A stretch of 64,000 nt of DNA from Adiantum capillus-veneris (lineage: Eukaryota; Streptophyta; Polypodiopsida; Polypodiales; Pteridaceae). Positions 35,178 through 47,584 of this stretch are shown here, in pieces; position 1 is the stretch's first letter; each line of letters begins with the position of its first letter. The notes under the pieces are model-generated. The model was not told the DNA's origin. It worked only from the letters and a program-made list of their open reading frames with translations, and made no database searches. The stretch spans positions 79,970,338 to 80,034,337 of the forward strand of contig CM043953.1 in NCBI GenBank assembly GCA_014529385.2. The letters run 5' to 3'. A program made the position numbers and the translations under genes.

Positions 35178-37307
35178 AGAACTCTTTCTCCCTATCCCTC
35201 TCCTATTGCAGTTCTCAAACATGAAGAAGCAAAATGACAAGGACGACCCTCTAGAGGATGCCAATCAAAAATCAATAAGAAATGTGTGAGACCATTAACA
35301 AGATTAATTGCAACCTCCTAGGCACAGTAAAGACACTCAAAGAACGCGTCGGTCTAGGACACAGTGTGGCCGGTCACTTTTATGGAAGGGAGGCCAAGGT
35401 CTCATTTGTATCTATAGACCCCCACTAGCAGAGTGCCAGTGGTTAGCCCGTGAGGCTAGGAGTGCGCGAGGTCACCTCGAGGAGGTGAGGCGGGGTGGTA
35501 ACAGATGCTTGGTCTTATAGCTGCACGCCTACGTCCTTGAACACTGGCCCCGGCACGAGGGAGCTGCCAGATGGTGGCTATGGTCAGATGGTTCATCCGG
35601 ACGCGTGTCCATAGACGGTCCGTGTAGCCAGGAGATCCTCTCCACACGTTCATTTCATGGTATCAAAGCCGGCTTGGCTGCAGGAGGGACCATGTACACT
35701 TCGTGTAATTTTGATAGCTAATTGCTGAAATTACTGATTTTTCTTATCATGATCGATGCGCAGTGTTCCTTTTGCTGAATTTGGGTTTCTACTTGGTTTT
35801 CAAGACTTTAGGCCCCTCGGCAAGGTGCCATAAGTTGGGAGAACTTTCTGGGTTAAGGTTTTAGATCTAGCCCCCTTCTGGGCCGCTTGGCTAGGTTCTG
35901 TAAGTTGCTAAAACTTCTGGTTTAGCCCCCTTGTGTCCGCCCTCTCTCCTTTAAGTCATGCCACATCACCACTTTGTGGCACCCCTCTCTATCGCTAGAG
36001 AAGTATTTACTTTAGATTGCACAAATGCTGATACAATGGGTCTAGATCTTGGGATACTGATAGGATCCTGCTATTGATGCTTGGATCTACAAGGCTGAAG
36101 GCTGAAAACTGAAAATGCTAGGGCTTGGGCTGAAATTTGCAAGGCTTATTGGCTGATGCAAAAACACTATGGCTGAAATCTGATCTGAAGGCTGGGAACT
36201 ACAATGGCTGGAAAATACTAACGCTGGGACATCTGTTAGGGTGCTGATGGATCTAGCAAGGAAAGGCTTGGAAACACTGATGAGGGATATTGCTGGTGAT
36301 GGTGATCATGCTGGAAAACGCAGGGTTCCTGCTAGTACGTGTACTGCAGATACTGATGTTACTAACTGATGCCTGGAGAAGTGAACCCTAGGGTCACTTA
36401 TATAGGGCAAAAGTATTGCATCTAGCAAGGTCAGATTGAGCCCCCACGACTTTACAAGTATGATGCTAATATGTCAATGATAAGTTGATGAACTACTAAT
36501 AAGAGTTGCTTCATATGCAGTTATAACCTAGGCTTGGTACTAATGGTGCTATATGGGAACACTCCCCAATGCCTACACCTAGCACGCACTGGTTGTGCTC
36601 ATGTGCAATCAAAGGGTATGCAACTACTCTAAAGTGACTGGATATGCACGTCCTGCGTACGGGCTCACAAGGGTGCTAGAGGGTGCCAGAACACTTCCTA
36701 GGTTGTAGGGTTAGATGTGCACGTGAAAAAAGTATTTTCCAGACTCGTCCGATCAGGGAACCATGCTATCGGACCCGTTTGATTGCGTTTGAAGTATGAT
36801 TGGGTTTTTCGGAGTTACCCAATGATTAAGAAAAAGACTAACTACTTTGAGACTTAGTATGATGGTCATTGGTGTGTCTTATGATGATTGAAGGATTGAG
36901 CTAGATTCTAGAGTTTCTATGGTGTTTCACTGCACTCTATAGTTTTGTGCTCCTCTGTATTCTAATTAGATTTTTTTTAGTATGCTGTATGGAATCCGAC
37001 GTATGGAATCCTTGGGGGAGTCTGATCCATACTTCCGTACCCGTCCGAGTTCAACGTATGGTTGACGCATGGAAAAACTATGCTCTGAAATTTTCACCAA
37101 GAGACTAGGCGTTGTAATAAAAGTGTCAGACACCCACCCACTCCACCTCTTCCCATTAAGTAAAAGGGGGTGAAAAAGATCAAAGGAAAAAAAAACTATA
37201 CTGTGCCACCATAATTACTAAATTTGTTGCTTGTCCAACAAAGATTATATTTAGATGTGTTTGAATGAATATCATCAGATAAATTAACTGAAACTTCAAA
37301 ACCTTAC
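35176..37307. other. No recognised gene; possible LTR remnant
   Basis: A short ATG-started frame at 35,221 is broken at once. At 35,658 TGGTATCAAAGCC resembles an LTR-retrotransposon primer site following a block that ends in CA, so 35,400-35,657 could be a worn LTR. From 36,050 to 36,350 the sequence repeats short GGCTGAAA and GCTAGGGCTTG phrases. From 36,700 to 37,130 there is AT-rich DNA with repeated GTATGGAATCC. No exon, RNA gene or open frame could be supported. Confidence 0.45.
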
Positions 37308-40300
37308 TGTGATATAACATGGGGCTGCCTGTGCAGAAAGGCTCCAGTCCACGCTTTTATCGATAGGTTTTAAAATAAATTCCCCACCTATTGCCTTCGT
37401 TTGAGATTCACTCTGTAAAGCCAGTCCAAATGAGATACCCCAAACGTCAAATAATCAAAACAATTACATAAAATAAACCAAATTAAAGCTATACCTCAGC
37501 CAAAAGGCCTTCAGGTGAAGTTAGCTTGTAAGATCCTAATTTAAAATCGAACAGTTTCATCTCCCCATAAAGTTTTGAATTGCATTGTAATTCCTCGGCT
37601 GAAAGCTCAATAATATTGCCAGCATCATCATCCATTAGCTTTGTTGCATTATGCTGCATGTGAATCTCCAAAACTGTGTGAAGCATGTCTGGAGGATCTT
37701 GTCCAGGAAGGATAGAGCTATCACTGGTCTCTTGGTATCCAATAACCTCATTGAGCTGCTTCCAATCTTCTTCACTGAAGGTTCTTGATTCATTGGAATC
37801 GTCGGAAGACTGATTGCCCCTACCGAGCACTCACATTAAAGATGAGTAAATTCGTAGCACCAATCAAAATAGTACATTTTCAGCTCTCATTAAGCACTTA
37901 CCATAAAAAAGACAACCAGCCACCCTTGGGCTGTTGCTTTCTACTGGTTTCATCCTTCCTGTTCTTATCAACGTAAGAATGTGCTAACATCCTTTGACAG
38001 AAAGATGGAACAAAATTATCAAACCACCCTAAACAGATCATATCAAAAACAAAAGTTGAAACTGTGCAATTGACCTCCATTGCACTGCCACATCAACGTC
38101 CAAGTCTCGCTCAAGCTTCTGTATTTCTTTGTTGTCATTGCAAACTGCCGAATTAGGATTAGATTGAAGGCAGTTGATATACGACGAGAGATACTTTTTA
38201 CGCAAGCGTGTGAAGCGCACAATTTGATCCCAAGTCATTCGTCCACTGGAACCATTTAAATAAGCTAAGCCTATATTCTTATTTTTCTTCTCAAGTGTGG
38301 CAAGCATAATTCAGCCAAAAGACGACCAAAACACTAAGCGCACCTGCCCTTTCTGAGTTGTTCAGCAATCACTGTATAGGCATACTTCCACCAAGCTTGA
38401 GGATTTTCCTTGACTGTGCTTGAAGGTCGATATTGAGAATATTTTATACGCTTGTTTAAAGTGCTGAAGTTTTCACCCAGTTTTAAAACATCACGATATT
38501 GAGCCTGTCCATACTCTCTCATAATTAGAAATGTAAAGAAATTACAAACATTCTCTTCTGCTACCAAACCTTAAATGCGCACAAACCTGGGAGCAACTCA
38601 AAGTGACATCATAAAATCTTAAAACAGCCTTTTGAAGCTCTTTGTCGGCAGTCCTTGCATCTCCACTTCCCGATTTTGTGTATCTTGCAGAAGCCCCAAC
38701 TGGCTGTAGCAAGTAATGGCACTTCCGCATTGGAGCACCATTAGAGCTACCATATTCACATGATTGCACCTCTATACCTGGTTCAAACATCTGCACCAAA
38801 AGAAGAGAGAGCAGTACATTTGTCATCCACCTTAATTAAAAAATCTTTAACCTACATGATAAGCAGCCTCTTGTAGACTCCAGCTTCACACAACATGCAT
38901 TGACAACGTAAATGAAATCATTGGAAGCATACATTGCTCCAATCCTCTTGTGACAAGTTCTCCCATGGCTTAGCTGGTTTCCATAGCTTGGTGTCTGGAT
39001 CCAAATATAAGGCCAACCCTTCAAGCTCTCCTGCCTAAATACAGCAACACTACACTAAGGATCAAAATTCACTTAACCTCACAAAACAGATCACCAGAAA
39101 GTTTAAACCTTTTGGATCCGGTCCAATGGCCCGCTCGAGATAAATGTCTCTTTTCCATTTTCATCCACTGTGACAGCAGCTAGCTTTTTCAATGTCAACC
39201 CAATAGCAAATGGATGCCCAAGATTGCTGAAAACAGACACAGGTAAAATCAAAGCGGTTCAACTTAAACTTTCATGTGAAGGAAAAAAAGTAATATGTAA
39301 GGCGTGTTACTGGTCATGGTGACCAAAAACTGCTCACAAATGTAAGAATGAGGTCTTTCAGTGTCTCTAGAGTGATACATTTCATATGTAGCAGTAATTT
39401 GGTTAAAAGTAAGACTACCAATAAAAAAAACTCTCTCAAAAAAGTGCATCTGTTTTTTTTTTGGGGGGCAGAGGTCTGCTTTTCCCAATACTTCTTATTG
39501 GCCATACATGTTCATATGTGTGTGTGTGCAAAATATTCAGTTGGAGGATTCTGACAACCAACATCAACCCCCAAGCTTTCAGGTCAAGTTTTCATATGGA
39601 ATTCTGTGACATGGTCCCATGTAAAGCCTCACAGTTGAATCTCCTGTATTAGGCTCAGGAACCAGCCTGTGGAAACACCAAAGGGTGGTCTAATTGCATG
39701 ATAAAATCACATTATGTACTCTAGATTTCCCTGCAGCTTATTGGCACTATTTTTGTAACCTGTACGAGGATTTCAGCATCTTGATTGAAAGACAGAAAAG
39801 AAAGAAAGAAAGAAAGAGAAAAAAATATTGACACCAGATTGGCACCAAAGACTGGTGCCCCTTTAGTATTTATTTACTTCACCTTTTAGCAATCACGACT
39901 AACACCCACCAAGAATTTATTTACTTCACCTTTAGAAAACCCACCAAATTAGAAGTTGATTTAAAAATACACAAAAAAGTCCTAGCAATCCCCTCAGACA
40001 ATCATTCAGGGACTGTCACTTGACAACTCCACATCACTCTTGCAAAAGATCTAGTGGCCAGTATTACCATCGTGAATATCCCATCTTGGTCCATACCACC
40101 ATACCTCCACAAGTGGTCAGCCCTTGAACTGACCTCTTGTTTAAATATTCAACCCTAGCATCAACTCCCTTGCAAGTGCAAAAGTTGTTTCAGCGTGTCC
40201 TAAGATTGATGCCGAGCACAAGAAACATCCAAAGATTGATTCGTATACTTTTGAGTAAAGAGCGCCTGACGATCACTGGCAAGAAGGGTGTGTTCTTCAT

Positions 40301-41092
40301 GGAGGAGGTTCAGTTCTTGGGACGAGTTCTCAAAAGTCGAGGTTTATATAATTCTTAATTAGGTGAATGCAATACAAGATTGGTCAGCCTGGCAGATACT
40401 TTGCTGCTTTGATTTCATCTAAAAAAAGCAAGAAACCTAGTTAATGAATTTTTTAAAACAAGAATACCTTTCTGAATCCTCATATCTGATATGTATATTT
40501 GTGATAGAGAGCTTCAGATTTCCAATAATGGTGCTGATAAGGGAGCCAAGCCACGAATTGTTCTGTACTCATAATCGAACATAGAATAAGACAAGCACTT
40601 TGCTAAGCAGCAGTATCCTGAACAAGCTAGGTACACTACAGGCATACCACTTCAGTTTTTTCACCTCCTCCAAATTTAGCATCCAGCATGGCTGATTCCA
40701 TCTCCTATAAAAAAATGATCTTTCAGCATTTCTGACACTGAAAGCTTCCCTTTTCTAACCCAAAAGATTTTACCATTACCTGAATTTTACGGCTTTTTTC
40801 TTCTTGCATACTGGCATCATTCTTAGCCTCCACATTTGTTTGAGGTTCCGCCAACACAAAAATGCGATCAAGCAAAACAATGACAGGTTCCTTGCCTAGT
40901 TTGCTCCACGGAACCTTGCAGGCAAATCTCCATTCAGCAAATAGTGGCACTCCTGAAGTAAATGGACGAGAGAAAAAAGAATGCTTACCTTCAATTTCAC
41001 AGACCCTAAAAACCCTGCTTTGACTTTTACAGGAAGCTTAAGAGCATTGAGAGCTTCTGGCTTGAGTTGCATATTTGTAAGCTCCACATTTC
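37308..41092 (-). CDS. VPS13: VPS13-like lipid-transfer protein, 12 internal exons
   Basis: Exons in transcription order, with phases that join without a stop: 41,092-40,989; 40,914-40,780; 40,704-40,648; 40,562-40,468; 39,226-39,109; 39,025-38,933; 38,790-38,587; 38,513-38,344; 38,245-38,075; 37,991-37,902; 37,819-37,495; 37,412-37,308. All introns have GT-AG ends. They encode about 555 residues starting at the chorein N-terminus (GNVELTNMQLKPEALNALKL, then VPWSKLGKEPVIVLLDRIF), followed by LISTIIGNLKLSITNIHIRYED, NLGHPFAIGLTLKKLAAV, YRPSSTVKENPQAWWKYAY, a GRMTWDQ block and DKSVDWSLSAQAAPCYIT. VPS13 proteins bridge organelle membranes and move bulk lipid through a hydrophobic groove. The first exon, with the initiator Met, and everything after these exons are not found here; they may lie beyond large transposon-filled introns, or the gene may be a fragment. 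Start and end given are of the visible part. Confidence 0.85.
39227..40467. other. Large VPS13 intron with possible retroelement scrap
   Basis: This 1.24-kb intron is much longer than the others (65-140 bases). A plus-strand stretch at 40,190-40,345 can be read as GVFFMEEVQFLGRVLKSRGL, which resembles the segment after the YxDD block of gypsy reverse transcriptases. It is too short to be sure. An AAAG repeat lies at 39,795-39,820. Confidence 0.35.
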
Positions 41093-41399
41093 CTGATCTT
41101 GCAACAAAAGATGTGAGAATCTCCAATATGACGATTTCATGAAATTTCAGAGCAGCATGCTGAAAACCTCTAAGAGAATTCAACCGTACAAAATCTCTTT
41201 CACATTCAAGGCCATACAAAGCAAAACATAAAAGTGAAATAAATAATGAGTAGCAGAAAGAAGGAAAATATATATCCAAAAAATTAGAAGACAATTTTTG
41301 AATGGGAAAGTGTTTATTATCACCCAAAAACAATATGCCCATTACTCTAAGGAGAAGCCTTATCTTTGTATTAGCACACTCAGTAATAATACTTCATTT

Positions 41400-42306
41400 C
41401 TGTGTTGTGTGCTCTTGATCTTCTTTGCGTGCAATCTTGCATCCATATTCCCAATGATTGGTATCAGAGAAGGCTTCGGCATCCCAAGCAACGGCGCTAG
41501 CACCCTCTTGGTTCACTCTCATATTGACGTGATTTTGGTGAGCACTCTTTTCCTCTACGCAAGCAACTTTTGCAGCAAGTGCAATCATTAATCACCACTC
41601 ACAACAATGCCGTTTTCCACATATTGTCTCCTGAGGACGAACTGGATGGCGACAACAACCCACTTTCAGCACACATGATGCAACATATCAATGTTGCAAA
41701 GAGCATTTGGAACATTGTGTGGGGCTATGAAATATGTGGATACAGCTGGATGATGGTGCAGGTTATAGCAATTCTACTACTAGATGTTTTTTGCCTACTA
41801 CTCAGCAAGCACATTGGGATGCTACAGATGCGCAAGCTCGTGTGTTGATTGCATTTTCTTTGAGCGTTCCATTACTTCACACGTTCACTTAGCACGAACA
41901 ATAAAACAGGCATGGAATAGTCTAGCTGCTTTGTATGCACATTCTCGTTGCTTCCCTATGTAAGGCGCTAGAGTCCAAGGTTGTGCATGAGGAGGAGGAT
42001 ATGGATGTATTTCTTGCAAAGATCAGTAATTGCCATTGGTGAAGTCATTCTTGACAATTCCTAGTGCAGAGAGTTGTTCTTGCTTTGCCAGATTCTTATC
42101 ACACTTTTACCTCCACCTTCAAGCTTGTGATAGAGAATAAACATGTTGATGTGAAATTTGATGGTCCTGTCTTTGTATTGCTGCAAGAGGCCCAATCTAG
42201 AATAAACAAGGTTAAGAGGTGTCTTGTTGAGGAAGCGTTTGTAACAGACCACGACACCCCAAGTCGAGAATCTGACACAACACACATGAGAGAAACTGAA
42301 GAATAA
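41400..42306 (+). mobile_element. Decayed copia-like element (primer site and gag remnant)
   Basis: TGGTATCAGAG at 41,460 looks like a primer-binding site. Downstream, broken frames read WDATDAQARVLIAFSL, HVHLARTIKQAWNSLAALYA and VLALPDSYHTFTSTFKLVIE (42,064-42,306), which fit the UBN2-type gag of copia elements. No protease, integrase or reverse transcriptase is attached. It lies in or upstream of the VPS13 first intron. Confidence 0.55.
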
Positions 42307-42660
42307 CTTAAATCACAATTGAGAGAGACAACACGCCCCGCGGCGTCGTTTCGTGCCCAAAGAGATTGGCCCCAATGGCGTCCCTTTCGGTATTTCTTTT
42401 TATATTAATGCTTGGCAAAGTACAATGTCCAAGGGACCTATTTCTGCCCAGTGCTCCCAAGCAAATCTGAGGGAGAGTGAGGCCCTGGCAATTCTTATAA
42501 AGGCTCTTGGCCTGTTAAAAGCAGTTACATGAAAAGCTTCAGGTTCTAAAAGCAAATGGCTCCCAAAAGCAACCAACGCTGCCTGCCGTACAATGTGCCA
42601 CGTCAACATGCTTCCGCAAATTATGGGGATCCGTACAACGCTTCCATGTCAGCAACCCAA
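42246..42660 (-). repeat. Divergent LTR remnant related to the 650-bp LTR family
   Basis: It follows the same order of motifs as the minus-oriented LTR at 49,046-49,695: a GGCCCCAA core, CCTTTCGGTATTTC, a run of AAAGTACAA, AAAAGC repeats, then GTGCCACGTCA. Identity is low, and no clean ends or internal region are recognisable. Confidence 0.5.
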
Positions 42661-44260
42661 ATATCTAATATCTAACCAACCCAAATGATTTTCTAACCAA
42701 CCCAAATGATTTTCTCATATTAAATTGATCACTTAATGTGGGAGAATAAACGGGAACAAGTGTTAAGATATAGATATGTGCTTATAGATCTATTTCAACA
42801 CGGGGTCAATGGTAAAGGGGCCCAAATGAGAGATGTTCTATCAAAGAGCAAGGCTAACCAATGGAGCATAAGACCTTAGGGGTAGCTTCATTGAAGACCT
42901 CCAATAATGTGTGTAAAAGTCCTTTGAACCTTAGGTAAGCTAGGGCTGAGCTTGAGGTGGGAACCCGGCCCAAGCTCGAGGTGCTTGTCCTGCTTGAGGT
43001 GCTTGACCTGCTACATGCTTGAGGTGCTTGACTTGCTACATGATCAAGGTGCTCGAAGTGCTTTGACATGCTTGCCTGAGATGCTTGTGGGAACACCCCC
43101 TAGTTCAAGTGCTTAGTCATGTTTGATGACTAAGGTGCTTGAGCACCAAAGGTCAAAAGAATCTCTACAAAGAGGGGGGTGAGCCCTTTTCCTAGGGGCT
43201 AGAGAGAGAACACACACTCACACACACACAAGGAAGGCCCATGCTTGAAGAGGCAGCAGGGACACATGTCAGGCCCCTACCCATGTTACCTTCATGAGAT
43301 GCTTGAATCCTATTGGCTAGGCTTCAAAGGGGTCCAATGATAAATTACTTGAATTATCTAATTGTTTTTGCATTTATCAAGTCCTCTCTCTCAAAAGGGA
43401 AAGGGGGACACTTGTCCCAAGACTACACCTATTGCTAGAAATGGCCCCAGCTTGTGATTGGCTAGGCTTGGCAAGAGCCAATGAGCTTCAATGATGAGCT
43501 AGAAGAGGGGGTCGACCTAGCAAGGAGGGGGGTTGCTTAGGGGGTATACTCACCCACACACACTCACAAGCACTCTCATTGTGTACTATGCAAAGTGCAA
43601 GAGCTTCCTCTCCTTCTCCAAGCAAGTAGAGGTTGAGAGCCTACACCAACACTCTTGGCTATGGAGTGCAAATCCAACCAAGAGCCATGCTTCAATGCTT
43701 AAGCTTGCCATCTCCTTCTTCTTCATTACTATGCTATTATGTATGCTAGCTACAAGAGTTATGATAAGTGAGGAACTACTTCTTTCTCCTATGAAATGTT
43801 TCTTCTTCCTCTTCCCTACCCTCATTCCCTGCTAGCTCTCTCCACCTTCGAAGGTGTTTGAGGTCTTGGGACTGAGGCTTGGGATAGTTAAAGCTTTCTT
43901 CAAGTTTATGTTATGTTTGTGATGCATGAAGCTTTCCATCTTCATTGCATCACCTAGGTCACAAGGAACACAAAGACTGTATTGTAACAAGTCTCTCTTA
44001 ATGGAAGAAATCATAATACAAATGCCAATTGGAGGGGGGACCGGCTCCACATAAATCCGGTCCTCAATTGTTGTCATGTTCTCTAAATTCTCTCTCTTGC
44101 AAAAGTATTGTTCATGCCAAGTTAACTAATTGCTATGATTATGTTGCTATCTTCAATTATGTTCACCCGTTATGCTCACAAAGTTATTTCTCAAAAGTAC
44201 TCTCATTAATTTCCGCTACTCTCAAGTTAAATAGGCCAATTCCATTACAGATGGTATGCC
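42661..44260. other. No recognised gene; local AGGTGCTTG repeats
   Basis: At 42,930-43,140 the phrase AGGTGCTTGA recurs about eight times with spacers of 10-40 bases. Elsewhere there are short CACACA runs and no supported exon, RNA gene or retroelement domain. The small open frames (for example 43,533-43,835 plus) show no recognisable motif. Confidence 0.5.
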
Positions 44261-44453
44261 ACGTTGTTCCAACTTATGGGTCCCCGTCCGATGGGGCCCA
44301 GGGGACACTAGCCATTAAAATAAAACAAGAAGTCAATTGTGTGGACCTGCTGATGTGGCAGGTAGTATGGACCCCCATGATTTGCGGAAACATGTTGACA
44401 CCGTCTTCACCGCTCTCTTACAGGGCATAAGCCATAAAGAACCCAAGACATGG

Positions 44454-45165
44454 CGTTCATGGATTCAGCAGAAGACTTGCCATTTCTCCTTGATGAGCTT
44501 CACGGCATTCTTTCGGGGCAAAATTCAACAGTTTTTGAATTACATGTTACTCCCTCTAATGCCCCAAGTCGTACCTCCTCCTCCGGCACCAGAAAGTACG
44601 AAAGCTTCCAATCGGCAACCTTCCTAGCCTTCTGTTCCGATTGGGGGAGTCTCAAAAAATATGGTGCAGCCATCTGACCCTGATCATGTGCAATTGCCTT
44701 TGCCACCGCCGTTGCCCCCACCACCACTGCCACGAGGCTACAGTGGTTGGAGCCCATATGGATACCCTTACTATCCGTACTCGGGATACATGCCGAACAA
44801 ACGAAAAGATTTCAAAGATGGTAGCATGACAGTCAAATTTTTCAACTTTTTTGGGATAAAAGATCGGAAGAAAGCATTGCAATTCCTGCAGCAATTCGAC
44901 AACATCTATGTTTTGGAGAACTATACAGAAGAATTCAAGATTTCTCGAGCAACCGCGGGATTTCTTAAAGATGATGCCATGCAGTGGTGGAGTTCCATCG
45001 CGACGCAACCACATGCTCCAAGGACCTGGCAAGCTTTCAACACAATATTTGCACGCAGTTATATGACTTCTCTCTTTGGAGTTCGGAGCTTGGCAGAATG
45101 GGGCAAATTATCTCCGCTACCCTTTTTGCAACATTTCTACATTTTTGTTTGCTTCAAGAGGTAGT
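44454..45165 (+). pseudogene. Gypsy gag remnant
   Basis: Two frames (44,450-44,677 and 44,661-45,164) cover a gag: FMDSAEDLPFLLDELHGIL, a Pro-rich PLPPPPLPRGYSGWSPYGY segment, then KDRKKALQFLQQFDNIY, DDAMQWWSSIATQPHAPRTWQAF and SLAEWGKL, typical of the gypsy capsid fold. It is cut off at 45,165. Confidence 0.75.
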
Positions 45166-45740
45166 TACTCTTCATGTCCCAATGCCTTGAATGTGATTTT
45201 GCTTTCCCAATAAATTTTTAATGGAAGAGACGGGTGGGTTCCTCGGCTGGTTTATGGATCATGTCTTGGAATGTAGCAGCCGTTGTGTTTCTTGTGAAGA
45301 TCCCCATTCTCTTCTTCTCTTTTGACCTCATAGACTCGCCTTTTGTAGGCAACTTCAGATCTTCCTTCGTGAGGCTCACTTCTCTGGCCTAGCTTGTGGA
45401 ATGTGAGATTCTGGCAATACCATTTTACTGAATAGAGTTAAGCAACATATAAGCTCTTTGCAGATCTACTTTGCATGGCTCCATTTGATAGATAGGTAGT
45501 GAGTTGAGCTTGTGGTGCGATTCTCTAACTTTTGGAGTTTGGGCTACATCATAAATTTCTTTTTGAAGCCTCTGCAGCTCCACCGCTTGACTGTCAGTAC
45601 TCCTAAATTTGCCAGGAGAGAATGCTACATTGTGCATCTCTAGCAATGTCTCTCCAACATAGGTCTTTTTAGCCACTTATATTGACTTCTCTTCAAGCTA
45701 GTATGGCGATAGTTCCTAAAGCTTCTGCTTCGTGATCTTT
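45166..45740 (-). other. Non-gypsy insert with antisense ORF, unrecognised
   Basis: About 575 bases sit between gag and protease. On the minus strand an 83-residue frame (45,676-45,425) reads VGETLLEMHNVAFSPGKF and LQRLQKEIYDVAQTPKV with low-complexity-free, gene-like composition. I do not recognise the family. It may be a host gene fragment carried by the element, or chance. Confidence 0.35.
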
Positions 45741-45744
45741 TTCT

Positions 45745-47560
45745 TTGGTACGGCAGGCAAACTTTGCATTGATCCTGGAGTTAGAACACATCATTTCGAT
45801 TAAATTGGCGGCTCGACTTGGAATGACGCCCGAAGAAATGGGACCACTGCCCGAGGCAGTTCTAGCAACACCAGGAAGGGATGTTGGAAGGGATGTTGCC
45901 ATTACACCTGTCATGGGCAAATTTCGGTTGCATTGTCAGGGGTATGTAGAGCACGCGGACTTCTACATCATGCCTTTGGAAGCGTGTGACATCCTTTTGA
46001 GAATCCCCTGGTACCAAAAGAACGGTGTTGTGATCGACTACAGGGCTAGGAAGACAACATTGAAGAACTGAAAAGGGTAGAGATATTGTACTTGATGTAA
46101 AATTGAAGAGCGAGTCCATCCACTTGTATCGCTTCGGCCGTTTCAAAATCAATGAAATCCAGTCTTTTTGTTTACTCGATCTACTTGAATGAGTTAAATA
46201 ACAATCAAACGTCCAATCTGTCTGACTTGAAGAGGAACGACAAGATATCCTACAAGCTCAAGCCAATTGTTTCTTTGAGGGCTTGCCAGGAGAGTTACCT
46301 CCTCAGCAACTTGAAGATCACACGATTGATTTGATTCCCAAAAGAACGCCACCAAACCGGCCACCTTACCGAGTTAGCAGAGCTCAGAACGAGGAAATTA
46401 TGAACCAAGTGAAAGAGCTTCTAGAAAAAGGTCTAATTCAGCCAATACATCACCTAATTGTTTGCCACTGTTGTTGGTATTGAAGGGAGAGATCTTGGAG
46501 AATGGATATTGACTACAGAGCTCTCAACAAAATCACCATCAAGAACACGTTTCCAATACGATAGGGGTTATAGGGTTCTACATGCTTTAGCAGAATCGAC
46601 CTGAAAAATGGCTATCATATCACGATTGCTCCTGGAGATGTATACAAGGCCTCATTCAAGACGTCCTTTGGATTATACGAGTATTTGGTAATGCCTTTTG
46701 GTCTCCCGAATGCTCCTGCAACGTCAATAGAATGATGGACGGGATTTTTAGAGAGTACCGGTCGTTTATGGGCAACGTTTTCAACGATATCATCGTATTC
46801 TCCAAGAGTGAGGCAGAGCAGAGACAACATCTGCTACACGTTTTCCAGACACTACAACAATATAGACTAGTGGTTAATGGGAAAAAAAGCAAGTTTCTCT
46901 TGCCACGTTTTCCAGACACTACAACAATATAGACTAGTGGTTAATGGGAAAAAAAGCAAGTTTCTCTTGCCAAAGATGCACTATTTGGGACACATCGTCT
47001 TTGCAAAGGGTGTAAAAATGGACCTGGCCAAGATTAAAACCATTAGAGGTTGGCCAAATTTAAACAATGTACATGAAATTCACCACTTTTTGGGCTTATG
47101 TTCGTACTACAGGCGGTTCATCTACTCCATTACAGAATTTGACTCAAAAAGGGGGTTCTTTATCTTGGGGACCGTCACAGATTGCAGCATTCAAGACTGT
47201 AAAGGAAAAGGTGACGATTGGTCAGATGTTGATTCTACCAGATTTTTAGAAACCATTTGAGGTTTATTGCGATGCGTGTGGTCACAGTCTGAGAGCGGTC
47301 TTAATGCAAGAGGGCCACGTTGTAGAGTAGAATGTTCTCGCAACCAAAGCGGGTTGCACGGATTTAAGAAAAGGAGTTATTGGCAGTCATTCATACTCTT
47401 ACTCAATGGCACCATTTTCTACTCGGACCCGATTTTACAGTGCTCTCCGATCACCAAAGTTTGAGATACTTCTTGTCCCAGAAACAACTATCGAACAAAC
47501 AAATGAGATGGGCAAACATTTTGCCGCAGTTTCACTTTCAAATCATAACATTTTATGAGT
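45745..47560 (+). pseudogene. Gypsy protease, reverse transcriptase and RNase H, degraded
   Basis: Protease-like: ISIKLAARLGMTPEEM, YIMPLEACDILLRIPW (46,000). Reverse transcriptase: RTPPNRPPYRVSRAQNEE (46,340), MDYRALNKITIKNTFP (46,500), [32 protein letters not shown] (46,660), FLGLCSYYRRFI (47,085). RNase H: VIHTLTQWHHFLLGPDF and SDHQSLRYFLSQ. Multiple stops and frame changes, including a 67-base tandem duplication at 46,837-46,970. Non-functional. Confidence 0.82.
46837..46970 (+). repeat. 67-bp tandem duplication in reverse transcriptase remnant
   Basis: Bases 46,837-46,903 are repeated exactly or nearly so at 46,904-46,970 (each copy starts CACGTTTTCCAGACACTAC). Since 67 is not a multiple of three, it adds a frameshift. 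Confidence 0.9.
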
Positions 47561-47584
47561 TCATCCCCTTCAAAAGTCCCCTCT

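Larger units (their letters stand above)
44261..47584 (+). mobile_element. Decayed Ty3/gypsy element (plus strand)
   Basis: A partial LTR with its leader (44,261-44,450; CAACTTATGG then GTCCCCGTCCGATGGGGCC) matches part of the LTR at 47,585-48,259. It is followed by gag, protease, reverse transcriptase and RNase H, all broken, and a small insert at 45,166-45,740. Integrase is absent; the RNase H region stops shortly before the LTR at 47,585. The gag is about 80 percent similar to the gag of the outer element at 48,552. Confidence 0.75.

Noticed and set aside
35400-35660. Possible tRNA-derived SINE (a TAGCCCGTGAGG box A-like and a GGTTCATCC box B-like)
   Set aside because: The boxes are about 150 bases apart and no tRNA fold or SINE tail is visible.
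36000-37300. Further VPS13 exons downstream of 37,308
   Set aside because: No minus-strand stretch here resembles the expected continuation; the DNA is AT-rich and repeat-like.
38836-39024. Minus-strand ORF GWPYIWIQTPSYGNQ
   Set aside because: The correct VPS13 frame of the same bases reads LEGLALYLDPDTKLWKPAKPW and joins in phase with both neighbouring exons.
41093-44000. First exon of VPS13 (initiator Met and chorein start)
   Set aside because: I searched the minus strand for the conserved N-terminal helix and found none. The open frame extending the 40,989-41,092 exon upstream is intron read-through.
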